Assembly (NCBI GenBank): GCA_022059125.1
Contig: JAEUWY010000005.1
Location: 4,650,001 to 4,714,000, forward strand
Direction: 5' to 3'
DNA from: Corynespora cassiicola
Lineage: Eukaryota > Ascomycota > Dothideomycetes > Pleosporales > Corynesporascaceae
DNA: 64,000 bases
A program made the translations under genes and the position numbers. Under the pieces are notes generated by a model, which did no database searches, was not told where the DNA came from, and saw nothing but the letters and a program-made list of their open reading frames with translations. Each line of letters opens with the position of its first letter. The first letter of the stretch is position 1. Below, in pieces: positions 1-11,287 of this stretch.

Positions 1-15
1 ATCTCCGAGAGCCCC

Positions 16-1947
16 ATGTCCTCTCAAACAACCACCGACTCGGACTGTACACCCGCCATCCTCCCTCCGCTCACCCGCTTCGCCAGCTGCCCCAACTGCA
101 GCTCTTGCGGCAGCAAGAATGCCCCCCAATCGCCGCCATCCAGCACACAGACGCCCAATATATCGACCCGGCGGCAGTCCTCCGCTGGCCATGGCCCTGC
201 CACCGCTACACCCCGAGCCCTCAGCCGCCTCCTCGTCTCCGACGCGCAGCAAAGAAGCAGCCCGACTATCCCGCACATCTCGCGCTTTGTCGAAGGCCTC
301 AACCACTCGGATACAGAAGAAGAGCTGTACGTGATCCCGACCATCGAATACCGGATTCCATCACGGCAGGGGGAGGGGCGTCAGATACGTTCCACCTCGG
401 CATCCCCACAGCAGGGTAGGCGCGTAGCCCTCGAGCCACAGCACAAGCATGCGCGACTCCGCAGCAGTGCCTCGGAAGAGTGTCTACGCCCCCGCTCGCC
501 ATCACCTGTGTGCTATAGGCATGGGAAGACGGGTCACAAGTGCTTCGGGATGGATACTTCGGGGCTGGACATGGAGACCGATGAGGGCGAGACGGAAGAC
601 GACAATCTCCTCATCGCGGCCAAGAATGCAATCAACAACGCGAAACTAGACGCCAATGTCTCACCCCCGAGTACTGAGTCGTTTAGAACGGCGCCTGGGA
701 GCCCTACCACAGCGCCGTTTTCGGGGAGTGGCAGCAGCTCAGGACCAGAGTTGCCGAGCTCGGAGTCGAGACGTGAGACGGCTATTCTGGCCAAGAGTGA
801 TGCTTTGCCGGCACCACCACGGGCTTCTGCTGAGTTGGAGGGGAGCGAGAAGGGAGGGTCGGATGAAGGCAGCACTGAGAGTGCGTCGCAGCAGACGGCG
901 GCTATTCTGCCATGGACGCAGAAGACGTTCCCTCGCTCTATTCTCAAGCCAGCGCACCGGCTCTCAATAGGCTCTACTCTATCCAGCTCTGGGCACTCAG
1001 TGTCGTGGTGTGAGGGAACAAAGCCGCCGGCAGATGACGTGGTCAGGCAGGCCATGTCGGACGAGGGCGTTGTGTTGCCCTCTGAGCCCGCAGTGGTTGA
1101 CATAACAGAGAAGACAGAAGGCGATGGCATCTGTAAAGCACTTGCCGCAAAAGACGCAGAGATACCTCCCCTCAAATCTCTATGGGAGGGCATCAGGAAA
1201 GAATCAGCTGCACAAGCCCCATCCGACCCCGACCCTCCAGGCACGAGCCTTGAGAAGCAGTCGAATCGCATAATCTCAACCTCCACCAGGACCAGCAGAA
1301 GCAGCACACGTACCACCCTCGAAGAAGATTTCCACGCCGCCGTCTGGCGCGCAATCGAGTACACCAACGCATCGACATTTCCTATAGACCCCCCCTCCAC
1401 ATCCACGCACTCGGACCAAGACCCCAAACCCGACAAAGGCAAGCAACCCATAGAAGACAACAACCCCCGAAGCGAGCAATTGAAACAACAAATCCGCGAA
1501 CGCTACTCCAACGGCCTCTTCTCCACCTTCCCAATGACAAGCCCAAGCATGCTCTCTCCTACCACCTCCCTCTCTCCCTCCCCCTCCACGTCCTCCCTCC
1601 CACCCATCTCAGCGTCTGCCTCGGCAGCCCGCGCCCACCAAACCTACCTCAACACCGTCTCAAACCGCCACATCAGCCTGGCGCCTTACCCCACGACCCT
1701 GGGCCCCTTCTCGCGCCGCCCGAACCCGAAGCTCAAGTCTGCTGCCTCGCGCACTACGTCGCCGACTGCGAGCACAAGTGCGGCCGAGGATATTCTCGCC
1801 GTGCATCCTGCGCTGCGGCCGCGCAGTGAGACGTGTACGCCTGCGCCGCTATTAAAGCCTTCGATGCCGATTGGGGGGCGGAAGAGGAAAGAAAGTGGTG
1901 GTACGGGTGCTGGCGCGGGTGCTGGTGCCGCTGGGAAGGTGGAGTGA
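16..1947 (+). CDS. Ser/Pro/Thr-rich hypothetical protein
   Basis: A single uninterrupted reading frame of 643 residues begins at an ATG 15 bases into the window and ends in TGA. I do not recognise the family. It is rich in Ser, Pro and Thr and looks largely disordered. A cysteine group CPNCSSC sits near residues 25-31. An RSILKP segment followed by a SVSW stretch lies near residues 312-335. The last 15 residues are a Gly-Ala repeat followed by a short basic end. There is no signal peptide or membrane segment. Codon bias is consistent with real coding sequence and every other frame is broken. The start is the first in-frame ATG visible, but upstream exons could lie outside the window. A regulatory or scaffold role would be a guess. 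Confidence 0.7.
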   Translation: MSSQTTTDSDCTPAILPPLTRFASCPNCSSCGSKNAPQSPPSSTQTPNISTRRQSSAGHGPATATPRALSRLLVSDAQQRSSPTIPHISRFVEGLNHSDTEEELYVIPTIEYRIPSRQGEGRQIRSTSASPQQGRRVALEPQHKHARLRSSASEECLRPRSPSPVCYRHGKTGHKCFGMDTSGLDMETDEGETEDDNLLIAAKNAINNAKLDANVSPPSTESFRTAPGSPTTAPFSGSGSSSGPELPSSESRRETAILAKSDALPAPPRASAELEGSEKGGSDEGSTESASQQTAAILPWTQKTFPRSILKPAHRLSIGSTLSSSGHSVSWCEGTKPPADDVVRQAMSDEGVVLPSEPAVVDITEKTEGDGICKALAAKDAEIPPLKSLWEGIRKESAAQAPSDPDPPGTSLEKQSNRIISTSTRTSRSSTRTTLEEDFHAAVWRAIEYTNASTFPIDPPSTSTHSDQDPKPDKGKQPIEDNNPRSEQLKQQIRERYSNGLFSTFPMTSPSMLSPTTSLSPSPSTSSLPPISASASAARAHQTYLNTVSNRHISLAPYPTTLGPFSRRPNPKLKSAASRTTSPTASTSAAEDILAVHPALRPRSETCTPAPLLKPSMPIGGRKRKESGGTGAGAGAGAAGKVE

Positions 1948-4900
1948 AGGCCGACGGAGATGAGATGGGCGGCGTGGCTATGACGAGACCAGCTTCATTA
2001 CTCGTCGTTCGGATTTCATGCGATGTTGCGTCGATGCAACTCTTGTTACGATCGCTGCCACGGTGTTTGTGGGAGGATGCGGATTCGTAATTTGCCACTG
2101 CCCATGCGAAGTCCGGCGTGCGCTTCGTCCTGTCGGATTCTCTCGCTTTCTTTTACGTCACTAGCATCTCCAATATCCTCGTCAGATTTTAGTATCTTGT
2201 GTATTTCGGCTGGAGGGAGGGTGGGTGGAGATGTGGTGGTGGTGGCGCGTTTGTCATTGTGGCGAACAGGGCGTGGATTCGGAAAGAGGAGTAGACGCTT
2301 TCGTCGACATCGGGCCCGAGGGGAGATTGGAAACTGTCGTAAGATGCCGGTATTTTGAGAGAATATGGGGTTGTGTACCGTTTAGAATGTGCTTGATGGA
2401 GGCTTGCGTAGAGTGAGCCACCCTTGTTGGCTGTATGAGGGTTCGGGCGGCTTTCGCGGGAGCGACATGGTCGTAATTTGTAATTTTTATTAGCCTAATC
2501 TTGTTCTAATGGAGTAGTGTCGGTGCATGTTGGTAATATGCTGTTCTCGACTCGACTGCCTTTGAGGTGGATATGATCTGATCCCCATTATGTGTCTCCA
2601 AGGCAGTTTGGTGGCCTAGGATTAGCATACGGGCTCAAGCAATGATGACAAAAATATGATCAGACATTCAAGAGATAGCCTTGAGGGTTACCTTGGGGTG
2701 TTTTGCTGTGGGTTTTGGTGGTCGTTGGAGGAGCACCTATTCGGAACTTTACACCCTAGCTATTCTCAACCGACAGGATCCAAAAATTGAAAGCTGGAAG
2801 AATCTATTGTTATAAGATATGCATATCTCAAGGCTGGTAATGGCCACAGTCGCTTTTTTTATCTGTTTACACAATTCAGTAGATGTTTAGCCCAAAGAGT
2901 AAGCTGGGAAGATTCTGAGCATTTCAATGATTCTGAGATTCAAAAGTTCGTTCAAAATATGTCTAAAGCTGTAGTTACTGACCCTTGGTAGGATTTGGAA
3001 TCCGGCGGTATGTCGATAAGGGGATGATTGGTGATGTGATGAACAGAACACCTCTGTGACATTAGTATTCCAGTGTGGTATCATAGATAGGTTGAACACT
3101 CTGGAAAGTCCATATTAGCCTCTATAATGTCGTATGTCTGCCTTTTGTACAAGCTTCGGGAGTCTTGAAGAGGCTTGGCCGTGTGCAAACCATCTCCTCC
3201 AATCTCCACCAAACGCCACATCCGAACGCGAATACTTGTTGTACTACTGGAGACTCGGTGTGCGCCGCGCATATACATAGGTGATCGATATAATTCCATA
3301 ACCGCTAGGATTTCGGGGCGTTCTTCAGGGTGCGGCGTAGACAAGAGTTGTCCGTTACGGCTCAGTACTTCTGGAAGACCAAACCACCACGCTTCGATGA
3401 TCATGGAAACGAGCACGTAAATAGACTGGGGGTATCAATTGTTTTTCACGTGTCCAGAGGCGATTTGCGGAAAAGCAGATGGGACCTCGCCAACTGGGCA
3501 TCGAAATGATGCCTCAGAGCTCCAGAATTTGCTTTAGAACGACGTAGGTTAATTTTGGTACTAGTATTCATAGTAGGGGAATCAGAAAACACTTTCGGTG
3601 CCCATTCGGTGGCCAAGGTAGATATACATATTGAAAGGGGCCAGGGTAGCCATCGGACAAGTCATGGCTGCGAAAATACAGCGAAACGCGGCAGGGCAGG
3701 GCATCCTCCTGTTGGTGCAACTGGGACTACAACACGACGGCGTGGTAGATGGGTACGCCTGAAAGGCTCGTGCAATGGCGCCGTCGCTCTGGCGCGTGTA
3801 AATCCCGGGCACAAACATGCGACCGTCTAGGGGGGTGATCGCAAGGTAGATAGACATGGGCTGGCGAGGAAGCCCGCGCTTTCGGCAGATGCGATCTTGT
3901 GGTTTGGTTTTTCAGCAGGTGTAAAACGCGCCTCTCCCAGCGCTCTATGATGGACTATTGTTAGCTCGTATATATGCGTCGTATGTGTAATTGCATTGCA
4001 TTCGTGTGTACTCGTTTGGGGCAAATGATCGGACTGGCGCATACGGCTGGAAGAGGAGGTATCTAAACGAGGCCAGGATTCAGTTGCTACCGGCAGCTTG
4101 TTCGTGCATCGACCATGGCACGGGCTGGCTATGCGTGGTGACCCAGGGAAGGTGCCGTGTGGCTGCAGATGATGATGTTGTTTTTCGCAGCCCGGCAGGT
4201 CCACGGATTTCAAAAGCAAAGCAGACAGGGTGTATATGGAGTAGAGCTACAAGAATGATCTGTCCGATTGAATTGTCAAAAGCACTGTCATGTATGCTAT
4301 GGCGTTGAGTGCCGGCAAATGCTAGTCTGCCCAGGATGCTGAAAACTGAGCGAAGCGGAGAGGGAATGTAACAGACAATACGGCCAGAACCGAGATGGCA
4401 TAAGTAACTCCAATGGATAGAATGAAATTGCAACAGAAATCAGACGTGAAAGAGATGCTATGTGTGTTTGAATTGCGCTCGGGTCGTGGTCTCCTGCATA
4501 ATCAAAAGCCCATGTGCCTCTTAAATGTCCATGGGGCGGAATCTGAGGGCGTTTGCGCACAAGTAGATCCCCCGTGCATGGCGGTTGTTACCATGACAAT
4601 ATGTGCCGCAGCGGGAAGGAAGGCGTGCAATCCCCAGAATACAAACTTTCGGCAGTGAGCCGGCTCACTGTGTGCTAAGCTGTGGTCATGGTGGAGGATT
4701 AGATCGGGGTGTGGGGTACATTTGTCAGTAGCAGCTACGAAGAAAACAAAAGCGTTAGCAGCTGGGCCAGCACATGCAATGTGTGTGACTGCCCAGGTGA
4801 AGTGGTGCCAGGAGCGCTGGCCAGGACTGATAAGTGGGAGGTGGGCTACTCCCCGATTTCCTGGCCTTCGACGACACGTCAACCAGAAGTGCAAGCAGCG

Positions 4901-5000
4901 ATCTCGTCGAGGCCGTTTCTGCGACCAATAGAAGTCCGCCTCGCTGCTGCCTCGAGATGTCTCTCTCTGCGACAGTAGCTCTGGTGAGCAGACTGCAGCC
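1948..5000. other. gene-free stretch, 3.1 kb
   Basis: I see no convincing gene here. The stretch is of mixed composition, AT-richer around 2.4-3.2 kb. The only item of note is a minus-strand open frame at about 3084-3416 (see separate entry). No RNA gene, transposase or terminal repeat was recognised. Confidence 0.5.
3084..3416 (-). other. unassigned open frame, possible exon or gene relic
   Basis: A minus-strand frame of about 110 codons has a protein-like composition (Trp, Met, Arg, Glu well mixed). It follows a possible acceptor (CCCCCAG) and includes an internal ATG at residue 5. It lacks a clear upstream exon, and I recognise no family. It could be an exon, a relic or chance. Confidence 0.15.
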
Positions 5001-5829
5001 ATGGATGTCGGGTCACGTGGGCCGGACTTGCATGGGGCGCCACCAACACAAGTCCGAAACGGCGTTTCTGTAGCACGCAGGGGCAACAAGACACAAGACT
5101 CCGTGCTTCATGTGGAGGGCTCTGACAGCCGCCACGGCTGCAGGGACGGGGCCTGGGCTGCCAAAGCGCGGGCTTAGAGGCGACGAGGGGAAAAAGAAGC
5201 AGCGCATCGAAGGCGCAACGCGCCAGTGCAGCTGACGGTGGCGACTAGGCGGCGGCAAGCGGACGGAGCGAGGATAGACGCAGACCTAGCGATGAGGTGA
5301 GTCGGTGCCTGCGTCCAGAAGCAGAAGCAGCGGTGGCATGAACGGCAATGAGCGAAGTGCCCAGGTGGCAGCATGCATGACAGGCTCGGAGGTGTAGGGC
5401 TGGGTCCCGTGAGTGGAGAGGATGGAAAGGGTGCTGAGCTGAGATGGCCCAAGTCGTCGGCGAACGGCTGCTCAGAGGGACTCGGGAGGCGCGGTTACGT
5501 GAGGCGGATTAGTCAGGCAGGCGGCAGGCCGAATGCACGGGACGCATCATCAGATGCACCAGGGCACCAGCCATGGAGAGACGGGGTGGAGGCTCAGAGG
5601 GCAGGGACGGCTACACAAGTGAAGCCGAGATGCTAAATTTGCAGCAGAGGATGATGGGACGGCGGGACGATGGGCAGAGGCTGAGGCTGTGGGTGCCGAA
5701 AAGTGGAAAGGTGGAAACGGACAGTGGGTTGAGGATTGCGGATTGCGGGTTTGGGACGTGGGATGGCCCTCGATGCCGCTCCTTCCTGTGCCCAGGTGGA
5801 CGCAACGCGCGCTTTCCGCAACGGGGTGG

Positions 5830-5945
5830 CAGGCGGGCGGCGGGCAGGCGGTGGGCAGGCGGTGGGCAGGCAGCCAGGCAGCGACGGCAGGCGCGAGGGT
5901 AGGCTCGAGGCAGGCAGGCGGGAGCGAGAGAGAAGGCGGGCGGGC
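5830..5945. repeat. G-rich imperfect tandem repeat (GGCGGTGGGCA type)
   Basis: Imperfect repeats of GGCGGGCA and GGCGGTGGGCA run over about 50 bases, followed by AGGC repeats and another GGCGGGCGGGCAGGG block. The repeated G runs on the + strand could form G-quadruplexes. There is no coding signal. Confidence 0.7.
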
Positions 5946-6217
5946 AGGGACATGGGCGGATTGGAAGGTGGGACGAAGCACGGTAGGCCGCCGTCAAGCT
6001 TCGCGGTTGCCTTCTTTGCCTTTTTCCTTGGGCGCTGGCCGCCACCGAATGGCACGTCTCCACCCCGCAGCGCGCACACAGCTCAACAAGACGGCCATCG
6101 AGTGACGAGCAGCTGGCGAGGCAGACACGCAGCCGTCTAGGCGCGAAGGGGAGCAGATCAGCCTCAGCCTCATCGAAGACTGGACGACGGGACAGGGGCA
6201 GGGACCATGTGATTGCC

Positions 6218-6225
6218 TATAAAAA
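6218..6225 (+). promoter_or_regulatory. TATA-like box TATAAAAA
   Basis: A perfect TATAAAAA lies in an otherwise GC-rich region, about 60 bases before an ATG at 6283 whose frame I do not believe is a gene. It could drive a non-coding or leader transcript heading toward the C2H2 gene, or be chance. Confidence 0.25.
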
Positions 6226-6313
6226 GCTGTCTTGGCGCATCCTTCACCGCACTAGCCGTCCTGGGACAGGCCCCGGCGCCGCATGCCCCGCACCAACAGC
6301 ACCACCCGCGGAC

Positions 6314-6385
6314 CAGCACCACCAGCACCACCAGCACCACCAGCCCAGCAGCCCAGCAGCCCAGCAGCCCAGCAGCCCAGCACCC
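6314..6385. repeat. CAGCACCAC and CAGCC microsatellite-like tandem repeats
   Basis: Three direct copies of a 9-base CAGCACCAC unit are followed by about five copies of an 8-9-base CAGCAGCC-type unit. The long open frames that cross this block on both strands are explained by the repeat. Confidence 0.8.
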
Positions 6386-9300
6386 GCACAGCACCAACTC
6401 GACCAGCGACAGCGCTGCGAGCTGGGCCATATCGGGTGCGCTGCTCGAGGCGACCGCCCGACGTGCAGCAGGCGACGAGGCTGTGGCAGCAGCGGGCGCG
6501 TAGCCATGGCCGGGCAGCACGCGAGTCGAGCATAGGCGTCTTCTCCTGCCATCCGTCTTCTCTACAGTACCGTGGACCGTTGTGCATGTGCGGCAGGCGT
6601 CCGTCTCTGCCGTGCTATCTTGTGCTGTGCTGCTGATGCTTTCTTTAGCCGCGCCGGCGAGCACAAGCTGGACACCAAGGCCTGAAGCCATATCCAGGTC
6701 GCTATGGAGCATAGACAGGGTCGACGGGCACACAACACCACAAGAAGGCTGGTGATGGCCATGGATGGCCTTGGCCATGGCCGACTAACAATCGACTACC
6801 AAAACGGTAAAAATTGGCGAGCCGAGCGAGAGAGGGCAGGGGTGCTAGGGTAGGGCTGCGCGGCGCTACACGACGGCACTGCTCACATGAATTGCACGAA
6901 ATGACGGGTGCACCGCAATTGTGCATGACATGGAAGGAAGAGCAAAGTTGGAAATGAGCGACTGATCGCAATCTTCCTCCCGGCATCGCTGCGTCTGGAC
7001 CGCCGGCGATAGACGACATGGCATGGGCCAGGGGCACCAGGGACAGGGCCGGCCGGTCGGTACGGTCGGAGAAGAGCATTGCGCGCTGAGCTTGTTGCAA
7101 ATGTCAATCTCGACTACAGCACGTCGCCTGAATCGCTGCCAGTGACGAGCTCAACTCGCCTCAACCGCGCAAGGGTCCGGGGTGCGCCAACGGCATCTCT
7201 GAGGCCGCGGCGAAGACTGCCTCATTAGCACCGTCAATGCCGCTCCCGGGAGCATTCAAGCGCTCCAACGGTTACCATGTACCAACCCACCCAACCATGT
7301 ACCAGCCCATACCAACCCAGCCTAACAGACCAGGCCGTGCCCACCGTGAGGTAGTCCCGGCATCGCGCCGCAAGCCGTGGCAGATCTGCACCGCGTCTCC
7401 TGGCACAAACGAGGCGGGCATGGTCGACGAGACAAGGTGAAATGTGAACGAGCACCCCAATCGCCGGTCCATACCCATGCCCCCTCGTCCCCACCATGAG
7501 CGCCATACCCTTTTGTTCTCGCAGTTACGAGCCGGGTGCCATGCCTGCCCGGCAGCCGGAGTAGACTTGTTGCGACCCGCCCTCAAGGCTCACAGCAGCC
7601 CAGAGGTTCCAGCCCTGAACTCCACTTTGCGGCAAGGAACGAAGAGACAAAAGAAAGGAAAAAACGTACGATGACAACGGAAACCCTCGGTCGCTCGGCT
7701 GGATGCTAGCAACAGCCCTGCACTAAGCCTATGCAACGGTTGGCTGCTCCCGGAGTCCGCCCTGACATAACACACAAACTGACAAGCACAACAAAATTCA
7801 CGGCAAAAGAGCGACGTCCATCACGGCCACAGATGGGGCTCCGGACCGGACTCGAGCGCCATCCCCCCCCCCTTTTGCCTCACAGTCTCGTGGTCCAGTC
7901 TCCACTCCGGTAGCGACGTGCAAGTCGGTTTCATCCAGAGAGCAGCTGGGTTGGATTGGCCAGGTGTCAGCGCTTTGGTGTTGGATAACGGCTGGGTCTT
8001 TTCGTGGGCTGCCCACGGGTATTCAGCAATGAAATATCGGCTTTCCCTGGCCATTGCCACTCAATGCCTAGCTCGCTCCGGGGAATATGGCAGCGGCAGG
8101 CAGGGCCCTCAACGTCGCGTTGCGTCGCCTGCAGCTCTCTGCTGCTGAACGCCGCTCTGCTGCAGCGGACTTGAGCTGTGCGACCGGCACTCTGGAGCCC
8201 ACCGACATGACTGCCAGCATGCTGCGAGATCCACGTGCAGGCTCCCGGAAGGATTGGGAGGGTCGTGCCTCAGATTGATTGCGTTCCCAGTGTCTCAGAG
8301 TGGTGCGTTGAAATGTGTGCCTGGGCCTACCATCACCAGGCCGAAACGGGTGTGGCTTCCAAATGCTTCATGCCCGTTGATATTGAACCATGACGGCAAC
8401 GTCGCCGCGCCAGTGCCTCTCGCATCGCAGGCGCAGTCTGCACCCTCGTCGCCCTCGTCGTCATGATGCCCGTAGTCTGGTTTGACTTCTCACGACGTCA
8501 GCTTCTATGTCATTCGAGAAGACGTTTGGCAGGGAGAAGCTGCAGGTTGAATCCCGAACCCCGACCGCGGAGGCTAGCCTCTCGTCCCAAGTATCTCTCT
8601 CGTCACAGCGATCACGGTCCCGACGGGCGCGTAGCGCTCCTCCGCAAGCGACGCCGGGGATCCGATGCGAGAAACGCTCTTGGACGGAATCGGCAAAAGG
8701 TTTTGTTGCTGCAAATTGGAAACGCAGGCGTGGTTCGGCTGGCGCGCGCAGGGCAGACAGCAGCGGCAGCCCTGGCGCAGCCCTGGAGCAGCACAGCAGC
8801 CCGTCGACGCCTTCACCCGCACCGCTACTCCAGCTACGCGCCCGCGTTGATCGCTGACAAGCCCTCCGCCACGTGCCATTGGTCGTCTGGCAGGCGTGTC
8901 GGCGGGAGTCTTTGCGCACAGCTGGTGATGGCACGCGCCCCTATCCGCCTCCATGCCCGCTATCTCGGTTGCGGAGCAGCAGGACCGACTCTCAAACAGA
9001 CGTCAACCCTGTCAGCGGGATTCCGACCGTTTGGGAGGCCATGACCTGACAACCGCTTCTGGCGACGACCACTGGCCCAAAACGTGGGCGGAAGGGATTG
9101 CGAGCATTTTGTGCAAACCCCGTGCAAGCCCCCCTCTTTTCTGCCAAATCGACGCCGTGTCTTCGGCTCACTCCCCCCCCCCCTCCCGCCCACACGCAGG
9201 CGTTTGGGCCCTTTTGGATCCCAAGACGGTCGAGTTGCAGCTGCGCTCGAGCCTCACAAACCGGTCAGGACGGCCCTCTGACGTGCGACGTGCAGTAGCG

Positions 9301-11287
9301 AGCCTCTGGAAATGGTCCAGGACACACAGTCTCTCTCCCGCGAGCGGGCCTTGGGAGAAGGTCAATCCTGCCATATCGACTGCACCTGTCGCCGCCGTTG
9401 GTTGTCCGTTGCACCCTTCGTTCCGCCTTAGAGGGCTGATGGCGCGGAGCAAGGGCCCCCTAGGGGAAGCTTGGTTGACGTGTTCCCCAAGCTTTGCTGC
9501 AGCAGGATAGGCTAAGACTCTCAGGCCGCCCACACGAGCGCGAGTGCGGTCCCTGCTGCGCCTGAGCTTGTCCGGGTGGAGATTTGCTGGGACTTGGCCG
9601 TGAGCATCGCGGGACGGGGGTCCATTAATAGCCGCATGCTTTGGTGCGGAGTGACTGCAGGCCGATGCTGACGCCCTCGCGCGCCATGTTCTGTCCTGAT
9701 ATTCGACGCGCCAGCGAATCACCAGGCCGTTGTCATGTCTCACCACGGCTGGCTTCTCGAATTCTTCATCTCCACGAGGCCGACAAACGAACGGACTCGC
9801 TGGCAGCAAGAGCGGCAGCGGTGCAGCGGCGACGTTGTCTGTTCCCATGCCTCGCTCGCAGGCTAACGAGATGATGCACAGGCTAGCACTGACGACGTCA
9901 AGGGTTGCGGTACCCTACACAGTACGCACAGGGCTACCGCCCACGCATCTGCCGCCGTCTGCACCTGATAATTCCCACCTCCACCAATGGCCGCTCCATC
10001 GCCGCGCCCGCTATGTGCGCTCGTCGGGCATTATCTGATGACCATCTGCAGGGGAAGGGCGCCCTATCCCCGGCGAATTGGTCCCCGTCCGCCGCATCGC
10101 CGTGTCGATTCGGCGCTGCCCTCGTCAGTGATGCCATCTCCATCCCACCACCCTCCCCTGGCGGCCGCGACGGTGCTGCCGCTGCTGCTGCCCGCTCTTT
10201 GTCATGACCGCATCGCACCGGCAGCAGACCGCTCCACCACCACATGTCGTGATCCTTCGGCGGTAAGCGGCAGGCAATGGTGGTGCCGGTGCAGGAAGGC
10301 TGAGCGGTGCTGTCCATTCAGACGGCCCGCTATTTTCGGGCGGCGCACCATTCCCCATCGCACGCTCCCAAGCCACTCCCCTCTTAGTAACAAAGTGCCG
10401 CGCTGTGCTCGAGCCTCGAGCGATGGTTTGAATGCGGGAACGGTCCGCAGCCTGGCGTTGCTGTGCCGCCCTGGCCACTGCTCTGCGAGCTCCGCGCAGG
10501 ACCTGGGGCCTCTGCGCAAGGCGTCGTCCGCACACGCCAAAATTGGTGCTCGGATGCCTCCCTGTCCTCTGCGGCTGCTGCAACCGAACGGTTGCACGCC
10601 TCCAGCCATGCCCGTGGGCTCTAGCCCCCCTCGAGGGACATGCTCGATCGCCCACCACCGCCATCAGAGCCGCTGCACCGCCATTGGCATGCTCCCCTGC
10701 CCTGCCCTGCCCGACCCTCCCCTCCCCGGCCCTGCCCCATGTCCATGACATCTCTCCCACCGTCAAGGATATGGCGAGTCGGACCTTGCAGCTCATCTGC
10801 TGCTGCCCACCCACACCTCCCTCCGCCTGTGTTATTCCCCAGTGCCGTTCCCGTTTCCTCTCCATCTCGCACTAGCACCAGAGTGCTTGGCTCAGACACA
10901 GCCTGCAGATATTTCAGTCTCCCTCCACAAACAGCACCCAGGCGCAGCACACGCTCTGCATCTATCATAGGGATCCCGATTTGGAACGGCCGTGATCCCC
11001 ATTCTGGACTGACGGCCACACGTTTCGCATCTGCCCTGGTCCACTCGTCGTCTTTATTCTTGCGCTTCGTCCTCCGAGTCCGCCCATCTCTCCATGTCCA
11101 CTCCGCCGCGCCTGTGCAAGACATGAACCTTAGCCCATAGCCGTCTGTTGTACTACCGGATCTGGACCCTTCGCCGCTGCCCTCTTCTCGACCCCATTGT
11201 GTCCGAGTACCCACTTGAGGCTCGAGTGATCCTTCCCGTCCCCCCTCCTCTTGAATATATACCTGCTCCTCGCCGCCTCAGTCAGCT

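Larger units (their letters stand above)
5001..11287. other. gene-free GC-rich stretch, 6.3 kb, upstream of the C2H2 regulator
   Basis: This tract is GC-rich and full of overlapping open frames on both strands. None shows a domain, a consistent codon pattern or splice structure, so I treat them as products of base composition. It contains simple repeats (5.8-5.95 kb and 6.3-6.4 kb), a TATA-like box at 6218 and long pyrimidine-rich tracts from about 10.6 kb to the ATG at 11288. The most likely content is the regulatory region and possibly a long 5' leader of the downstream transcription factor. A non-coding transcript is also possible. Confidence 0.5.

Noticed and set aside
534..1463. A 309-codon minus-strand frame antisense to the first gene.
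   Set aside because: It is a shadow of the Ser/Pro-rich plus-strand gene; the codon bias favours the plus strand.
4502..5089. A 195-codon minus-strand frame with hydrophobic stretches.
   Set aside because: Mixed low-complexity composition, no recognisable domain, and competing frames of equal quality on the other strand.
6213..6503. A frame with a signal-peptide-like start followed by a His/Ser/Thr-rich chain.
   Set aside because: It begins at TTG and overlaps the TATA box itself; the chain is the translated tandem repeat. There is no ATG.
5550..11214. Many open frames of 100-250 codons on both strands (for example 6170-6778 minus, 9168-9848 minus, 9987-10748 plus, 10125-10865 minus).
   Set aside because: They overlap each other in several frames and are Ala/Arg/Pro-rich as expected from GC-rich DNA. 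They show no domains or splice structure, and some are created by the tandem repeats.
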